This document shows, in pieces, positions 14,593 through 21,889 of a stretch of DNA of 41,344 bases. The notes below the pieces were generated by a model. It was not told where the DNA came from. It ran no database searches and saw only the letters and a program-made list of their open reading frames with translations. The stretch spans positions 1-41,344 of the forward strand of contig NZ_AKKF01000159.1 of NCBI RefSeq assembly GCF_000281955.1, in the 5' to 3' direction. The DNA comes from Caulobacter sp. AP07 (lineage in GTDB: Bacteria; Pseudomonadota; Alphaproteobacteria; Caulobacterales; Caulobacteraceae). The stretch's first letter is position 1. Each line of letters opens with the position of its first letter. Position numbers and translations under genes: made by a program.

Positions 14593-15669
14593 CTATTCCG
14601 CGGCGACGGCCTCGAGCGTCTTCAGGGCGGGATAGTCGACATAGCCCTTGGCTCCGCCGCCATAGAAGGTGGTGGGATCGGGGTCGTTGAGCGCCGCGCC
14701 GGCGCGAAGGCGCTCGACCAGGTCGGGATTGGCGATGAACGCCTTGCCGAAGGCCACGGCGTCGGCCGCCCCGGTGTCGAGGGCCGCCTGGGCGGTCTCG
14801 CCGGTGAACTTCTCGTTGGCGATGTAGACGCCCCCGAACGCGGCCCGCAGGTCGACGCCCAGGCTGTCGGGGCCGTGGTATTCGCGGGCGCAGAGGAAGG
14901 CGATCCCGCGCTTGCCCAGTTCACGGGCCACATGGCCGAAGGTGCCGGCCAGGTCGCTGTCGCCCATCGAATGGCCATCGGCGCGCGGCGCCAGGTGCAT
15001 GCCCACGCGGCCCGGACCGAAGACCGAGATCGCGGCGTCGGCGGCCTCCAGCATCAGCCGGGCGCGGTTCTCGATCGAACCGCCGTACTGGTCGGTGCGC
15101 TGGTTGGAGCCGTCCTGCAGGAACTGGTCGAGCAGGTAGCCGTTGGCGCCGTGCAGTTCGACGCCGTCGAAGCCGGCGTCCTTGGCGTTCTGGGCGGCGA
15201 CGCGGAAGGACTCGACCACGCCGGCCACCTCCTCGGTGCTCAAGGCGCGCGGGGTGGGGTAGGGGCGTTCGGGGCGCAACAGGCTGACGTGGCCGTTGGC
15301 GGGGAGGGCGCTGGGGCCGACCGGCGCCTGGCCATTGTGGAACGACGGGTCGGAGATCCGGCCCACGTGCCAGATCTGCATGAAGATCCGGCCGCCCTTG
15401 TCGTGCACGGCCTTGGTGACCAGCTTCCAGCCTTCGACCTGTTCCCGCGACCAGATGCCGGGGACGCCCTGGTAGCCGACGCCTTGCGGCGAGACCGGCA
15501 CGCCCTCGGTGATCAGCAGGCCGGCCGAGGCGCGCTGGGCGTAGTACTCGGCCATCAGGGCGTTGGGGATCTGGCTGTCGCCGGCCCGAAGACGGGTCAG
15601 CGGGGCCATCACCACGCGGTTGGGCAGGTCCAGGTCGCCGAGGCGAAGCGGGTCGAACAGTGTGGGCAT
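14593..15669 (-). CDS. Old yellow enzyme family alkene reductase (NemA-like)
   Basis: FMN- and NAD(P)H-dependent reductase of activated C=C bonds and of nitro compounds or maleimides, cytoplasmic. 358 residues of a TIM barrel. Markers are MPTLFDPLRLGDLDLPNRVVMAPLTRLRA at the N-terminus, FMQIWHVGRISDPSF, ELHGANGYLLDQFLQDGSNQ with the His-Asn substrate pair typical of NemA/morphinone-reductase relatives, and DQYGGSIENRARLMLE. AGGGA lies 8 bases before ATG 15669. It is divergent from the DUF808 gene across 222 bp, which should hold both promoters. No adjacent TetR regulator is present. Confidence 0.92.
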   Translation of the reverse strand: MPTLFDPLRLGDLDLPNRVVMAPLTRLRAGDSQIPNALMAEYYAQRASAGLLITEGVPVSPQGVGYQGVPGIWSREQVEGWKLVTKAVHDKGGRIFMQIWHVGRISDPSFHNGQAPVGPSALPANGHVSLLRPERPYPTPRALSTEEVAGVVESFRVAAQNAKDAGFDGVELHGANGYLLDQFLQDGSNQRTDQYGGSIENRARLMLEAADAAISVFGPGRVGMHLAPRADGHSMGDSDLAGTFGHVARELGKRGIAFLCAREYHGPDSLGVDLRAAFGGVYIANEKFTGETAQAALDTGAADAVAFGKAFIANPDLVERLRAGAALNDPDPTTFYGGGAKGYVDYPALKTLEAVAAE

Positions 15670-15891
15670 GAAAGCGGTCCCTGAAGGATTGGCCGACGAC
15701 CACGCCGGCGTCTCGCTTATCTGGAGCGTCGCGGCCTTATCGCAACTGCCACAGGAACTGATTTTATTCTGACGGCTGACCCAGGGAATCTGAAGGGGCC
15801 GCCCCTTGAAGGGCGGATCAAGGCTCGACCAAGGCGCGTGGTCCGGTCTATTCGCGACAGGACCCTCCTCCACGCGCCACAGAGAACGCCC

Positions 15892-16827
15892 ATGCCCTCC
15901 GGCCTTGCCGCCCTGCTCGACGACATCGCCGGCATCACCAAGCTCGCCGCCGCTTCGCTGGACGACGTGGCCGGGGCGGCCGGCAAGGCGGGGACCAAGG
16001 CGGTCGGGGTGGTGGTCGACGACGCCGCCGTAACGCCCGGCTACGCCATGGGCTTCACGCCCGACCGCGAACTGCCGATCGTCTGGAAGATCGCGGTCGG
16101 CTCGTTCCGCAACAAGCTGCTGTTCCTGCTGCCGGGCGCGCTGCTGCTCAGCGCCTTCGCCCCCTGGGCCGTGACGCCGATCCTGATGCTGGGCGGGGCC
16201 TATCTCTGCTTCGAGGCCACGGAGAAGATCATCGAGGCCTTCAGCCCGCACGAGCCGGGGGAGGAGATCGAGGAACTGGCCCTGAGCAGCAAGGATCTCG
16301 AGGCCCAGAAGGTGGCCGGGGCCATCCGGACCGACCTGATCCTGTCGGGCGAGATCATGGCCATCGCCCTGGCCGATGTCGCCGACCGCCCCCTGGCCAT
16401 CCAGGCCGGATCTCTGGCCCTGGTCGGGGTGCTGCTGACCATCGCCGTCTATGGCGTCGTCGGCCTGATCGTGAAGATGGACGACATCGGCCTGCACCTG
16501 GCCCAGCGGCGGACGCGACTGGTGCGCGGCCTGGGCCGGGGGCTGGTGCGCGCCATGCCGGTGACGATGGAGGCGCTGACGGTGATCGGCACGGCGGCCA
16601 TGCTGTGGGTCGGCGGCGGGATCATCGTCCACGGCCTGGAGCATTTCGGCCTGAACACCGTGCCGCACCTGGTCGAGGGCGCGTCGCACTGGGCGGCCGG
16701 CGCCCCGGGCGTCGGCGTCGTGACCGGCTGGATGGCCATGGCGGCGGGGTCGGCCGTGGTCGGCTTCATCGTCGGCGGCGCGATCGTCGCCGTCGTCCAC
16801 CTGATCCCGCGCCGCAAGGCCCACTGA
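15892..16827 (+). CDS. DUF808 (YedI-family) inner membrane protein
   Basis: 311 residues, function unknown. The opening SGLAALLDDIAGITKLAAASLDDVAGAAGKAGTKAVGVVVDDAAVTP is the DUF808 hallmark. It is followed by NKLLFLLPGALLLSAFAPW, FEATEKIIEAF and several hydrophobic segments (about 82-108, 157-177, 225-246, 276-300). The family is widespread and uncharacterised as far as I know. Only AGAGA precedes the ATG at 15892. The gene converges on the FrnE-like gene with a 10-bp gap. Confidence 0.88.
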   Translation: MPSGLAALLDDIAGITKLAAASLDDVAGAAGKAGTKAVGVVVDDAAVTPGYAMGFTPDRELPIVWKIAVGSFRNKLLFLLPGALLLSAFAPWAVTPILMLGGAYLCFEATEKIIEAFSPHEPGEEIEELALSSKDLEAQKVAGAIRTDLILSGEIMAIALADVADRPLAIQAGSLALVGVLLTIAVYGVVGLIVKMDDIGLHLAQRRTRLVRGLGRGLVRAMPVTMEALTVIGTAAMLWVGGGIIVHGLEHFGLNTVPHLVEGASHWAAGAPGVGVVTGWMAMAAGSAVVGFIVGGAIVAVVHLIPRRKAH

Positions 16828-16837
16828 GGCCGAGCCG

Positions 16838-17485
16838 CTAGGCCTCGGCGGCGATCTTGCGCAGAGCCTGCTCGAAATACTCGGCCGGCTGGCCGCCCGA
16901 GATCAGGTAGCGGTCGTTGATCACCACGGCCGGCACCGAGTTGATGCCCGCCGCCTGCCAGGCGCGTTCGGCGTCGCGAACCTCCTGGGCGTACTGGCCG
17001 GAGGACAGCACCCGCCGCGCGGCGGCCCCGTCGAGGCCGGCCTTCTCCGCGACGGCGACCAGGACGTCATGGTCGGCCGGGCTGAGCCCGTCGGTGAAAT
17101 AGGCGTCGAACAGCGCGCGCTTCAGCGCCGGTTGGCCGCCGACGATCCCGGCCCAGTGCAGCAGGCGGTGGGCGTCGAAGGTGTTGTAGATTCGGCTGTT
17201 CTCGTTGGTGGTCATCGTGAAGCCCACGGCCGCCGCGCGCTCGTGGATGGCCTTGCGGTTGGACGCCGACTGCTGCGGCGTCGCGCCGTATTTCTCGGCG
17301 ACGTGCTCGACGATGTTCTGGCCTTCGGGCGGCATGTTGGGGTTGAGCTCGAAGGGCTGGAAATGGATCTCCGCCTCGACCAGGTCGCCGACCCGTTCGA
17401 GGGCCTGTTCCAGGCCGCCCAGGCCAACGATGCACCAGGGGCAGGAGACGTCGGAGACGAAGTCGATCTTCAGAGGCTTGGTCAT
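16838..17485 (-). CDS. DsbA-family oxidoreductase, FrnE-like
   Basis: 215 residues of a thioredoxin fold with helical insertion, without signal peptide, so cytoplasmic. The active-site CPWC (C15-C18) sits in DFVSDVSCPWCIVGLGGLEQAL. The later cis-proline loop is INSVPAVVINDRYLISGGQP. FELNPNMPPEGQNIVEH and RIYNTFDAHRLLHWA match the FrnE/2-hydroxychromene-isomerase-like branch. Likely a cytosolic disulfide or glutathione-dependent redox enzyme. ATG 17485 has no strong Shine-Dalgarno sequence. The tRNA-Asn gene lies upstream on the same strand. Confidence 0.88.
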   Translation of the reverse strand: MTKPLKIDFVSDVSCPWCIVGLGGLEQALERVGDLVEAEIHFQPFELNPNMPPEGQNIVEHVAEKYGATPQQSASNRKAIHERAAAVGFTMTTNENSRIYNTFDAHRLLHWAGIVGGQPALKRALFDAYFTDGLSPADHDVLVAVAEKAGLDGAAARRVLSSGQYAQEVRDAERAWQAAGINSVPAVVINDRYLISGGQPAEYFEQALRKIAAEA

Positions 17486-17577
17486 GGCGGAGTCCGGTCG
17501 AGAGGAGATCCGACATATAGGGAGCGATGTGGAGAATTCAGGGGGTGGTCGCTGATCGATCCCGGCGAGCCCAGAAC

Positions 17578-17604
17578 TGCGAACTTCGGGTCCCGAAGTT
17601 CGCA
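17578..17604. repeat. Perfect 27-nt palindrome downstream of tRNA-Asn
   Basis: Arms TGCGAACTTCGGG (17578-17590) and CCCGAAGTTCGCA (17592-17604) are perfect reverse complements around a single base. It lies 12 bp beyond the tRNA 3' end on the tRNA strand, without a U-tract, between the tRNA and the FrnE-like gene. It could be a transcript-end hairpin or a dimer-binding site. Confidence 0.6.
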
Positions 17605-17615
17605 AGTCTGAGAGG

Positions 17616-17690
17616 TGGCTCCGCGGGTAGGATTCGAACCTACGACCAGCCGGTTAACAGCCGGCTGCTCTACCACTGAGCTACCGCGGA
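17616..17690 (-). tRNA. tRNA-Asn (anticodon GTT), CCA encoded
   Basis: On the minus strand the 75 nt fold into a full cloverleaf. The acceptor arms are TCCGCGG and CCGCGGA. The D arm is GCTC...GAGC, the anticodon arm is GCCGG-CTGTTAA-CCGGC with anticodon GTT, and the T arm is GTAGG-TTCGAAT-CCTAC. Discriminator G and genomic CCA end the gene. No variable-arm extension. Confidence 0.97.
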
Positions 17691-17715
17691 ACAGGTCGCC
17701 TCAGGAAGAGGCCGG

Positions 17716-17744
17716 GTGATAGCCGCCCCCGTGACTCGGTGCAA
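17716..17744 (-). promoter_or_regulatory. Promoter of tRNA-Asn
   Basis: On the minus strand, TTGCACC (17744-17738), 14 bp, then GCTATCAC (17723-17716). This is close to the Caulobacter TTGAC(G)S-N10-14-GCTANAWC form. It would start transcription about 20 nt before the mature tRNA 5' end. Confidence 0.65.
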
Positions 17745-17756
17745 GCGCATTCGGAC

Positions 17757-17787
17757 AAAAAAACAGCCCGGCTTTTGGCCGGGCTGT
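17757..17787 (-). terminator. Rho-independent terminator of the GH3 beta-glucosidase gene
   Basis: ACAGCCCGGC (17763-17772) and GCCGGGCTGT (17778-17787) form a 10-bp perfect stem with a 5-base loop. On the minus strand it is followed by a run of U (A-tract 17757-17763). It separates the beta-glucosidase from the tRNA promoter. Confidence 0.88.
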
Positions 17788-17847
17788 GGAAAGTCAGTGA
17801 TGGTGGGGTGTCTTCAAGGAAGACCGGCTGAAACTGGTCTTTTATGG

Positions 17848-17862
17848 TTAATCAGACCTTAA
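17848..17862. promoter_or_regulatory. Perfect CtrA-type box TTAA-N7-TTAA
   Basis: TTAA (17848-17851), TCAGACC, TTAA (17859-17862) matches the CtrA consensus exactly. It lies 35 bp past the beta-glucosidase stop and before that gene's terminator, with no gene obviously placed to use it. May be fortuitous. Confidence 0.25.
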
Positions 17863-17896
17863 TTTTCCCTGCGACGAAATGGCGCCAATTGTGCGC

Positions 17897-20149
17897 TCAA
17901 CGCTTGGCCAGGCCGACGGGCAGGGCCTGGGCGGCCACGGCGACATCGGCCTTGGCGACCGGATCGCGCGACGAGGCGCCCAGGGTGACCGTGTAGTCGC
18001 CGGCCGCCACCGACCAGCCGTGGGCCTGGGCGTCCCACACGGCCAGCAGGCGTGGATCGACGGTCAGGCGGACGCTAGTGGTCGCGCCCGGGGCCAGGTC
18101 GAGCTTCTTGAAGCCGGCCAGGCGTTGCGGCGCTTCCCAGCCGCCCGCCTTGGGCGAGACATAGACCTGCGGCACGGCCTTGCCGGCCCGCGCGCCGGTG
18201 TTCTTGACGTCGAAGCTGACGGTGACGACGCCATTGGCCGTCGTGGCCTTGAGGTTGCCGTAGGCGAAGGTCGTGTAGGACAGGCCGTGGCCGAAGGCGA
18301 ACAGCGGCTGGTGGCCCTTCTTGTCGAACCACTTGTAGCCGACCGCCGCGCCCTCGATCGTATAGTCGACCTCGAACAGGGCGTCGGGCGTCTTGGGATC
18401 GCCGTCCAGCACCGGGCGCGGCAGCTGCGCCAGGGAGGCGGGGAAGGTGACGGGCAGGCGGCCCGAGGCGTCGACCTCGCCGGTCAGCACGCGAGCGATG
18501 GCCTCGCCGCCTTCCGAGCCGGGATACCAGGCCTCGACCACGCCGCCCACCTTGGACAGCCAGGGCATCAGGATCGGGCCGCCGGTCTGCAGCACCACCA
18601 CGGTCCTGGCGTTGGCGCCGGCGACGGCGTCGATCAGGGCGTCCTGGTCGTGCTCCAAGGTCAAGGGGCTGTCGAAGGACTCGCCGTTCCACTGGTTGGC
18701 GAACACCAGGACGACGTCGCTGGCGGCCGCCAGCTTGGCCGCGGCGGCCAGGTCCTTGCCGTCGGCATACTGGATGTCGGCGCCCGGCAGGCGGGCCTTC
18801 AGCGCCTTCAGGGGCGAGGAGGGGAAGTAGATCATCGGGCCGGGCCAGGCGGCCGGGCCTTCGCCGGTCACCGCGCGGCCGCCGATCGGATAGACCTGCG
18901 AGGAGCCGCCGCCCGACAGCACGCCGACGTCGGCGTGGCCGCCGATGATGGCGATCTTCCTGGCCTTGGAGACCAAGGGAAGGAGGCCCTTGTCGTTCTT
19001 CAGGAGGACGATGCCTTCCTCGGCGTCGGCGCGGGTGATCTTGCCGTGGGCCGCGTAGTCGATGGCGGCGATCTTGACCGGCTTCTCGACCACGCCGCTG
19101 GCGAACAGGCCGCGCAGGATGCGGCGGACCATGTCGTCGAGACGGGCCTGGGAGACCTCGCCCTTGGCCAGGGCGTCCTTCAGCGGGCCCCGGAAGAAGG
19201 TCTGCTTGTCGAAGGCCTGGCCGGCCGATTCCTGGTCGAGGCCGGCGTTGACGGCCTTGGCGCTGGAATGGACCGCGCCCCAGTCGGACATCACGTAGTT
19301 CTTGTAGCCCCAGTCCTGCTTGAGCACCTTGTTGAGCAGGAAGTCGTTCTCGCAGGCGTAGTCGCCGTTGATGCGGTTGTAGGCGCACATCACCGAGTGC
19401 GGGTCGGAGTCCTCGATGGCGAACTGGAAGGCCAGCAGGTCCGACGTCCGGGCCTCGGCCTCGCCGATCCTGGCGTTGAGCACGAAGCGGCCGTTCTCCT
19501 GGTTGTTCAGGGCGTAGTGCTTGATCGTCGAGACGATGGCGTTGGATTGGATGCCGCGGATCTGGGCCCCGACCATCAGGCCAGCCAGCAGCGGGTCTTC
19601 GCCGCCATATTCGAAGTTGCGGCCGTTGCGCGGCTCGCGGACCAGGTTCACCCCGCCGGCCAGCATGACGTTGAAGCCCGAGTCGCGGGCTTCCGAACCG
19701 ATCATCGCGCCGCCCGTGAAGGCCAGGTCAGGGTTCCAGGTGGCGGTGGTGGCCATGCCGGAGGGCAGGGCGGTGCGCTCGCGCTTGTTGGGCTCGCCGC
19801 CCTGGGTGGCCACGCCGACGCCGGCGTCGGTCTGGAACTGTTCGGGAATGCCCAGGCGCGGGATGCCCTTCACATAGCCGGCCGAGCCGGGCAGGGCCTC
19901 GGGAATGCGCTTGTACTTGTCGCCCATGTCGGCGCCGAAATAGCCGAAGATGACGGTCAGCTTCTCGTCCTGGATCATGGCCTTGACCGCCAGGTCGGCG
20001 CGGGTGTCGGCGTCGAGCTTGGGGTCCAGCCACGGCTTGGCGGCCGGGGCTGTCGCCGCGGGTTGCGCGCATGCGGCGGGGGCCAGGGCGCCGGCGGACC
20101 CGCCGAGCATCAGGGCCAGGGTCAGGCCCCGCCAGGTCTGTCGGTTCAT
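17897..20149 (-). CDS. Secreted beta-glucosidase, glycoside hydrolase family 3
   Basis: 750 residues, predicted periplasmic, hydrolysing terminal beta-linked glucose or related sugars. Signal peptide MNRQTWRGLTLALMLGGSAGALAPAACAQ. The GH3 N-terminal barrel carries IPEQFQTDAGVGVA, STIKHYALNNQENGR and YVMSDWGAVHSS, in which D289 is the expected nucleophile. The GH3 C-terminal domain begins near EGIVLLKNDKGLLPL and is followed by a fibronectin-III-like tail. The ATG at 20149 has GGGAGGTTAC directly upstream, the strongest ribosome-binding site in this locus. The LacI regulator gene lies 63 bp upstream on the same strand, so the two may be cotranscribed. It ends at a strong terminator. Confidence 0.93.
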   Translation of the reverse strand: MNRQTWRGLTLALMLGGSAGALAPAACAQPAATAPAAKPWLDPKLDADTRADLAVKAMIQDEKLTVIFGYFGADMGDKYKRIPEALPGSAGYVKGIPRLGIPEQFQTDAGVGVATQGGEPNKRERTALPSGMATTATWNPDLAFTGGAMIGSEARDSGFNVMLAGGVNLVREPRNGRNFEYGGEDPLLAGLMVGAQIRGIQSNAIVSTIKHYALNNQENGRFVLNARIGEAEARTSDLLAFQFAIEDSDPHSVMCAYNRINGDYACENDFLLNKVLKQDWGYKNYVMSDWGAVHSSAKAVNAGLDQESAGQAFDKQTFFRGPLKDALAKGEVSQARLDDMVRRILRGLFASGVVEKPVKIAAIDYAAHGKITRADAEEGIVLLKNDKGLLPLVSKARKIAIIGGHADVGVLSGGGSSQVYPIGGRAVTGEGPAAWPGPMIYFPSSPLKALKARLPGADIQYADGKDLAAAAKLAAASDVVLVFANQWNGESFDSPLTLEHDQDALIDAVAGANARTVVVLQTGGPILMPWLSKVGGVVEAWYPGSEGGEAIARVLTGEVDASGRLPVTFPASLAQLPRPVLDGDPKTPDALFEVDYTIEGAAVGYKWFDKKGHQPLFAFGHGLSYTTFAYGNLKATTANGVVTVSFDVKNTGARAGKAVPQVYVSPKAGGWEAPQRLAGFKKLDLAPGATTSVRLTVDPRLLAVWDAQAHGWSVAAGDYTVTLGASSRDPVAKADVAVAAQALPVGLAKR

Positions 20150-20212
20150 GGTAACCTCCCTCATGGTGTTGGCGCCGGGCGAAGGCTCGCCGGCGCGGAT
20201 TGGGTGTTGGCT

Positions 20213-21235
20213 CTAGCCGGCCCGGACCGGGCCGGTGGATTCGCGGATCACCAGGCTGTGCTTGGTGAGGATCGTCGCCGACGCCTTGCCCAGCGCCTCA
20301 TTGGCGTTCCAGGCGCCGAGGGCGGTGATGGCCCGGCGGGTCATCTGGTCGAAGGGCTGGCGGATGGTGGTCAGCGACGGCCAGATCGCCGCGGCGATCG
20401 GCGCGTCGTCGAAACCCACCACCGACAGGTCGTCGGGCAGCTTCAGGCCGCGGCGCTGGGCCTCCATGCAGGTGGCGGCGGCCATGTCGTCATTGGCCGC
20501 GAAGATCGCGGTGGGTGGGTTTTCCATGTCCAGCAGTGCCTGGGCCCCGACCAGGCCGCCCTTGAAGGTGAAGTCGCCCGGCACGATCAGGGCCGGGTCG
20601 GGGCGCGGCTTGCCGGCCGCGGCGTAGGCTTCGTTGAAGCCGTTGCGGCGCAGGGTGCTGGCGGCGTGGTCCGGATGGCCGGCGATGTGGCCGATTCGCT
20701 CGTGGCCCAGGCTGAACAGGTGCTCGACCACTTCGCGGGCCGCGGCGCGGTCGTCCATGACGATGCTGGGCGAGTGCGAGTCGGGGCTGGTCGGCGAGAT
20801 CAGCACGCAGCGCACGTCGTGCTCGCGCAGCAGCGTCTTGAGCGGGGCGAAATCGCATTCCGGCGGCAGCAGCACCATTTCGCGGATGCCGCCGTCGGTG
20901 ACGAAGGCGCGGATCCGCTCCTGCCAGCCGGCCATGTCGCCCTCGACCAGCTCGGCGGTGAGGTGGCGGCCGTTCTCGAGGCAGGCGACCATCAGGGCGT
21001 GGTGGATGCGGGTCTGGTAGCCGCCGCTGGGGTCGCCCATCAGGATGCCGACGGCCGGCGCGCTGTGCGAGCGCAGCCCGCGCGCCACCGCGTTGGGGTG
21101 ATAGTCCAGGGCCAGCATGGCGCCGCGCACCCGTTCGCGGGTCTTGGCGGTGACGCTCTCGTGGTCGTTCAGAACGCGCGAGACGGTCTTGGGCGACACC
21201 CCCGCCCGCAGCGCCACATCATGGATCGTCGCCAT
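20213..21235 (-). CDS. LacI-family transcriptional regulator
   Basis: 340 residues. The N-terminal helix-turn-helix ATIHDVALRAGVSPKTVSRVLND (2-24) and hinge region HPNAVARGLRSH are canonical. The rest is the periplasmic-binding-like sensor domain with AVGILMGDPSGGY, HERIGHIAGHPDHA, TAIFAANDDMAA and LSVVGFDDAPIA. Such regulators usually bind a sugar or glycoside and control adjacent catabolic genes, here the GH3 enzyme and probably the receptor/halogenase genes. No Shine-Dalgarno sequence is evident before ATG 21235. A LacI-like operator, TGAAAGCGCTTGCC, lies about 240 bp upstream, between this gene and the receptor gene. Confidence 0.93.
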   Translation of the reverse strand: MATIHDVALRAGVSPKTVSRVLNDHESVTAKTRERVRGAMLALDYHPNAVARGLRSHSAPAVGILMGDPSGGYQTRIHHALMVACLENGRHLTAELVEGDMAGWQERIRAFVTDGGIREMVLLPPECDFAPLKTLLREHDVRCVLISPTSPDSHSPSIVMDDRAAAREVVEHLFSLGHERIGHIAGHPDHAASTLRRNGFNEAYAAAGKPRPDPALIVPGDFTFKGGLVGAQALLDMENPPTAIFAANDDMAAATCMEAQRRGLKLPDDLSVVGFDDAPIAAAIWPSLTTIRQPFDQMTRRAITALGAWNANEALGKASATILTKHSLVIRESTGPVRAG

Positions 21236-21346
21236 CTACGTCGTCACACCCAGGTCCGAATTGCACCGCGCCGGGCTCGATCGCCCGAACCGCCGCCGCC
21301 CCTTGGAACGAAGCCATAGCCCAGCGCGACAACGATGTCATGCGTG

Positions 21347-21363
21347 TGGACAAAATTTGTCCA
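21347..21363. promoter_or_regulatory. Palindrome TGGACAAA-A-TTTGTCCA
   Basis: Perfect 8-bp arms around one base, 112 bp upstream of the LacI gene start. It is followed by further GGACA half-sites at 21368, 21389 and 21399. Likely a binding site for a dimeric regulator. Confidence 0.5.
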
Positions 21364-21472
21364 AGAAGGACATTGTCTGAGACATTGCAGGACAAGTTTG
21401 GACATTTCCTCGCGGCAATTCCCGATACCAAAAGGATATTCGGCGCGCCTCCTGGCTCCGGCCATGCGCCAG

Positions 21473-21486
21473 TGAAAGCGCTTGCC
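21473..21486. promoter_or_regulatory. LacI-family operator-like site TGAAAGCGCTTGCC
   Basis: The central AAGCGCTT (21476-21483) is a perfect palindrome with the CG centre typical of LacI-family operators (TGNAANCGNTNNCA). The match fails only at the last base. It is the best candidate site for the LacI-type regulator next to it and lies between both divergent units. Confidence 0.55.
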
Positions 21487-21645
21487 GTCACGTCGCGACC
21501 AGATCGTCACAAGGCGTCGATGTGGTATTTGTTCGAAAATTATATCCATTAAATCAATAAGATATTGAATCCGTCTTCGTTCCGACTGGCCGTCGGACAG
21601 CACGCAAACCCTTGTGGCGACGGCAGTAGCGGGCCTGTCGGCTGC

Positions 21646-21675
21646 AAAATGACAACGTTGACATTTTGGTTGACA
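21646..21675. promoter_or_regulatory. Second palindrome plus TTGACA in the receptor promoter region
   Basis: AAAATGACAACGTTGACATTTT (21646-21667, written here as arms AAAATG.CAACGTTG.CATTTT) is a palindrome with two mismatched positions. It is followed at 21670-21675 by TTGACA, a possible -35 element. No clear -10 was found. Confidence 0.4.
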
Positions 21676-21889
21676 CGGACAGGACATTTACCGATCGTGC
21701 GTCACGGCTGGGGAGGGCGTGAGCCAGCGTGTGCGTCTCGTGACGCAGGGGTCGCCGGAAGAACTTCACTTGGACGCGAGGGCTCGCCGGGCAGGCCGGG
21801 GACCCTTTCAGCGGCAGGCGGAGCAGCAGCCCTCACCGAAATCGGCGGGGGTCGAGAACGGCCATAAGAACGTTTGGGGAGCGAAGATC

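Larger units (their letters stand above)
21236..21889. other. 654-bp divergent regulatory region between lacI-type gene and TonB receptor
   Basis: No supported gene. The region is much richer in AT than its neighbours and is crowded with symmetrical motifs: a 17-bp palindrome at 21347-21363, repeated GGACA/GACATTG units at 21368-21404, a LacI-type operator at 21473-21486, an AT-rich stretch at 21530-21562, and a second palindrome followed by TTGACA and GGACATTT units at 21646-21688. Open frames in the region (for example 21719 to 21889, in frame with the receptor) lack ribosome-binding sites. Confidence 0.6.

Noticed and set aside
14593..16824. 743-residue extension of the old yellow enzyme frame
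   Set aside because: The family N-terminus MPTLFDPLRLGDL at 15669 with AGGGA upstream defines the start. The extension is antisense to DUF808.
17879..21319. 1146-residue open frame on the plus strand
   Set aside because: It is antisense to the GH3 and LacI genes, low-complexity in composition (Gly/Ala/Arg/His/Gln), with no motif or ribosome-binding site. Long antisense frames are expected in high-GC coding DNA.
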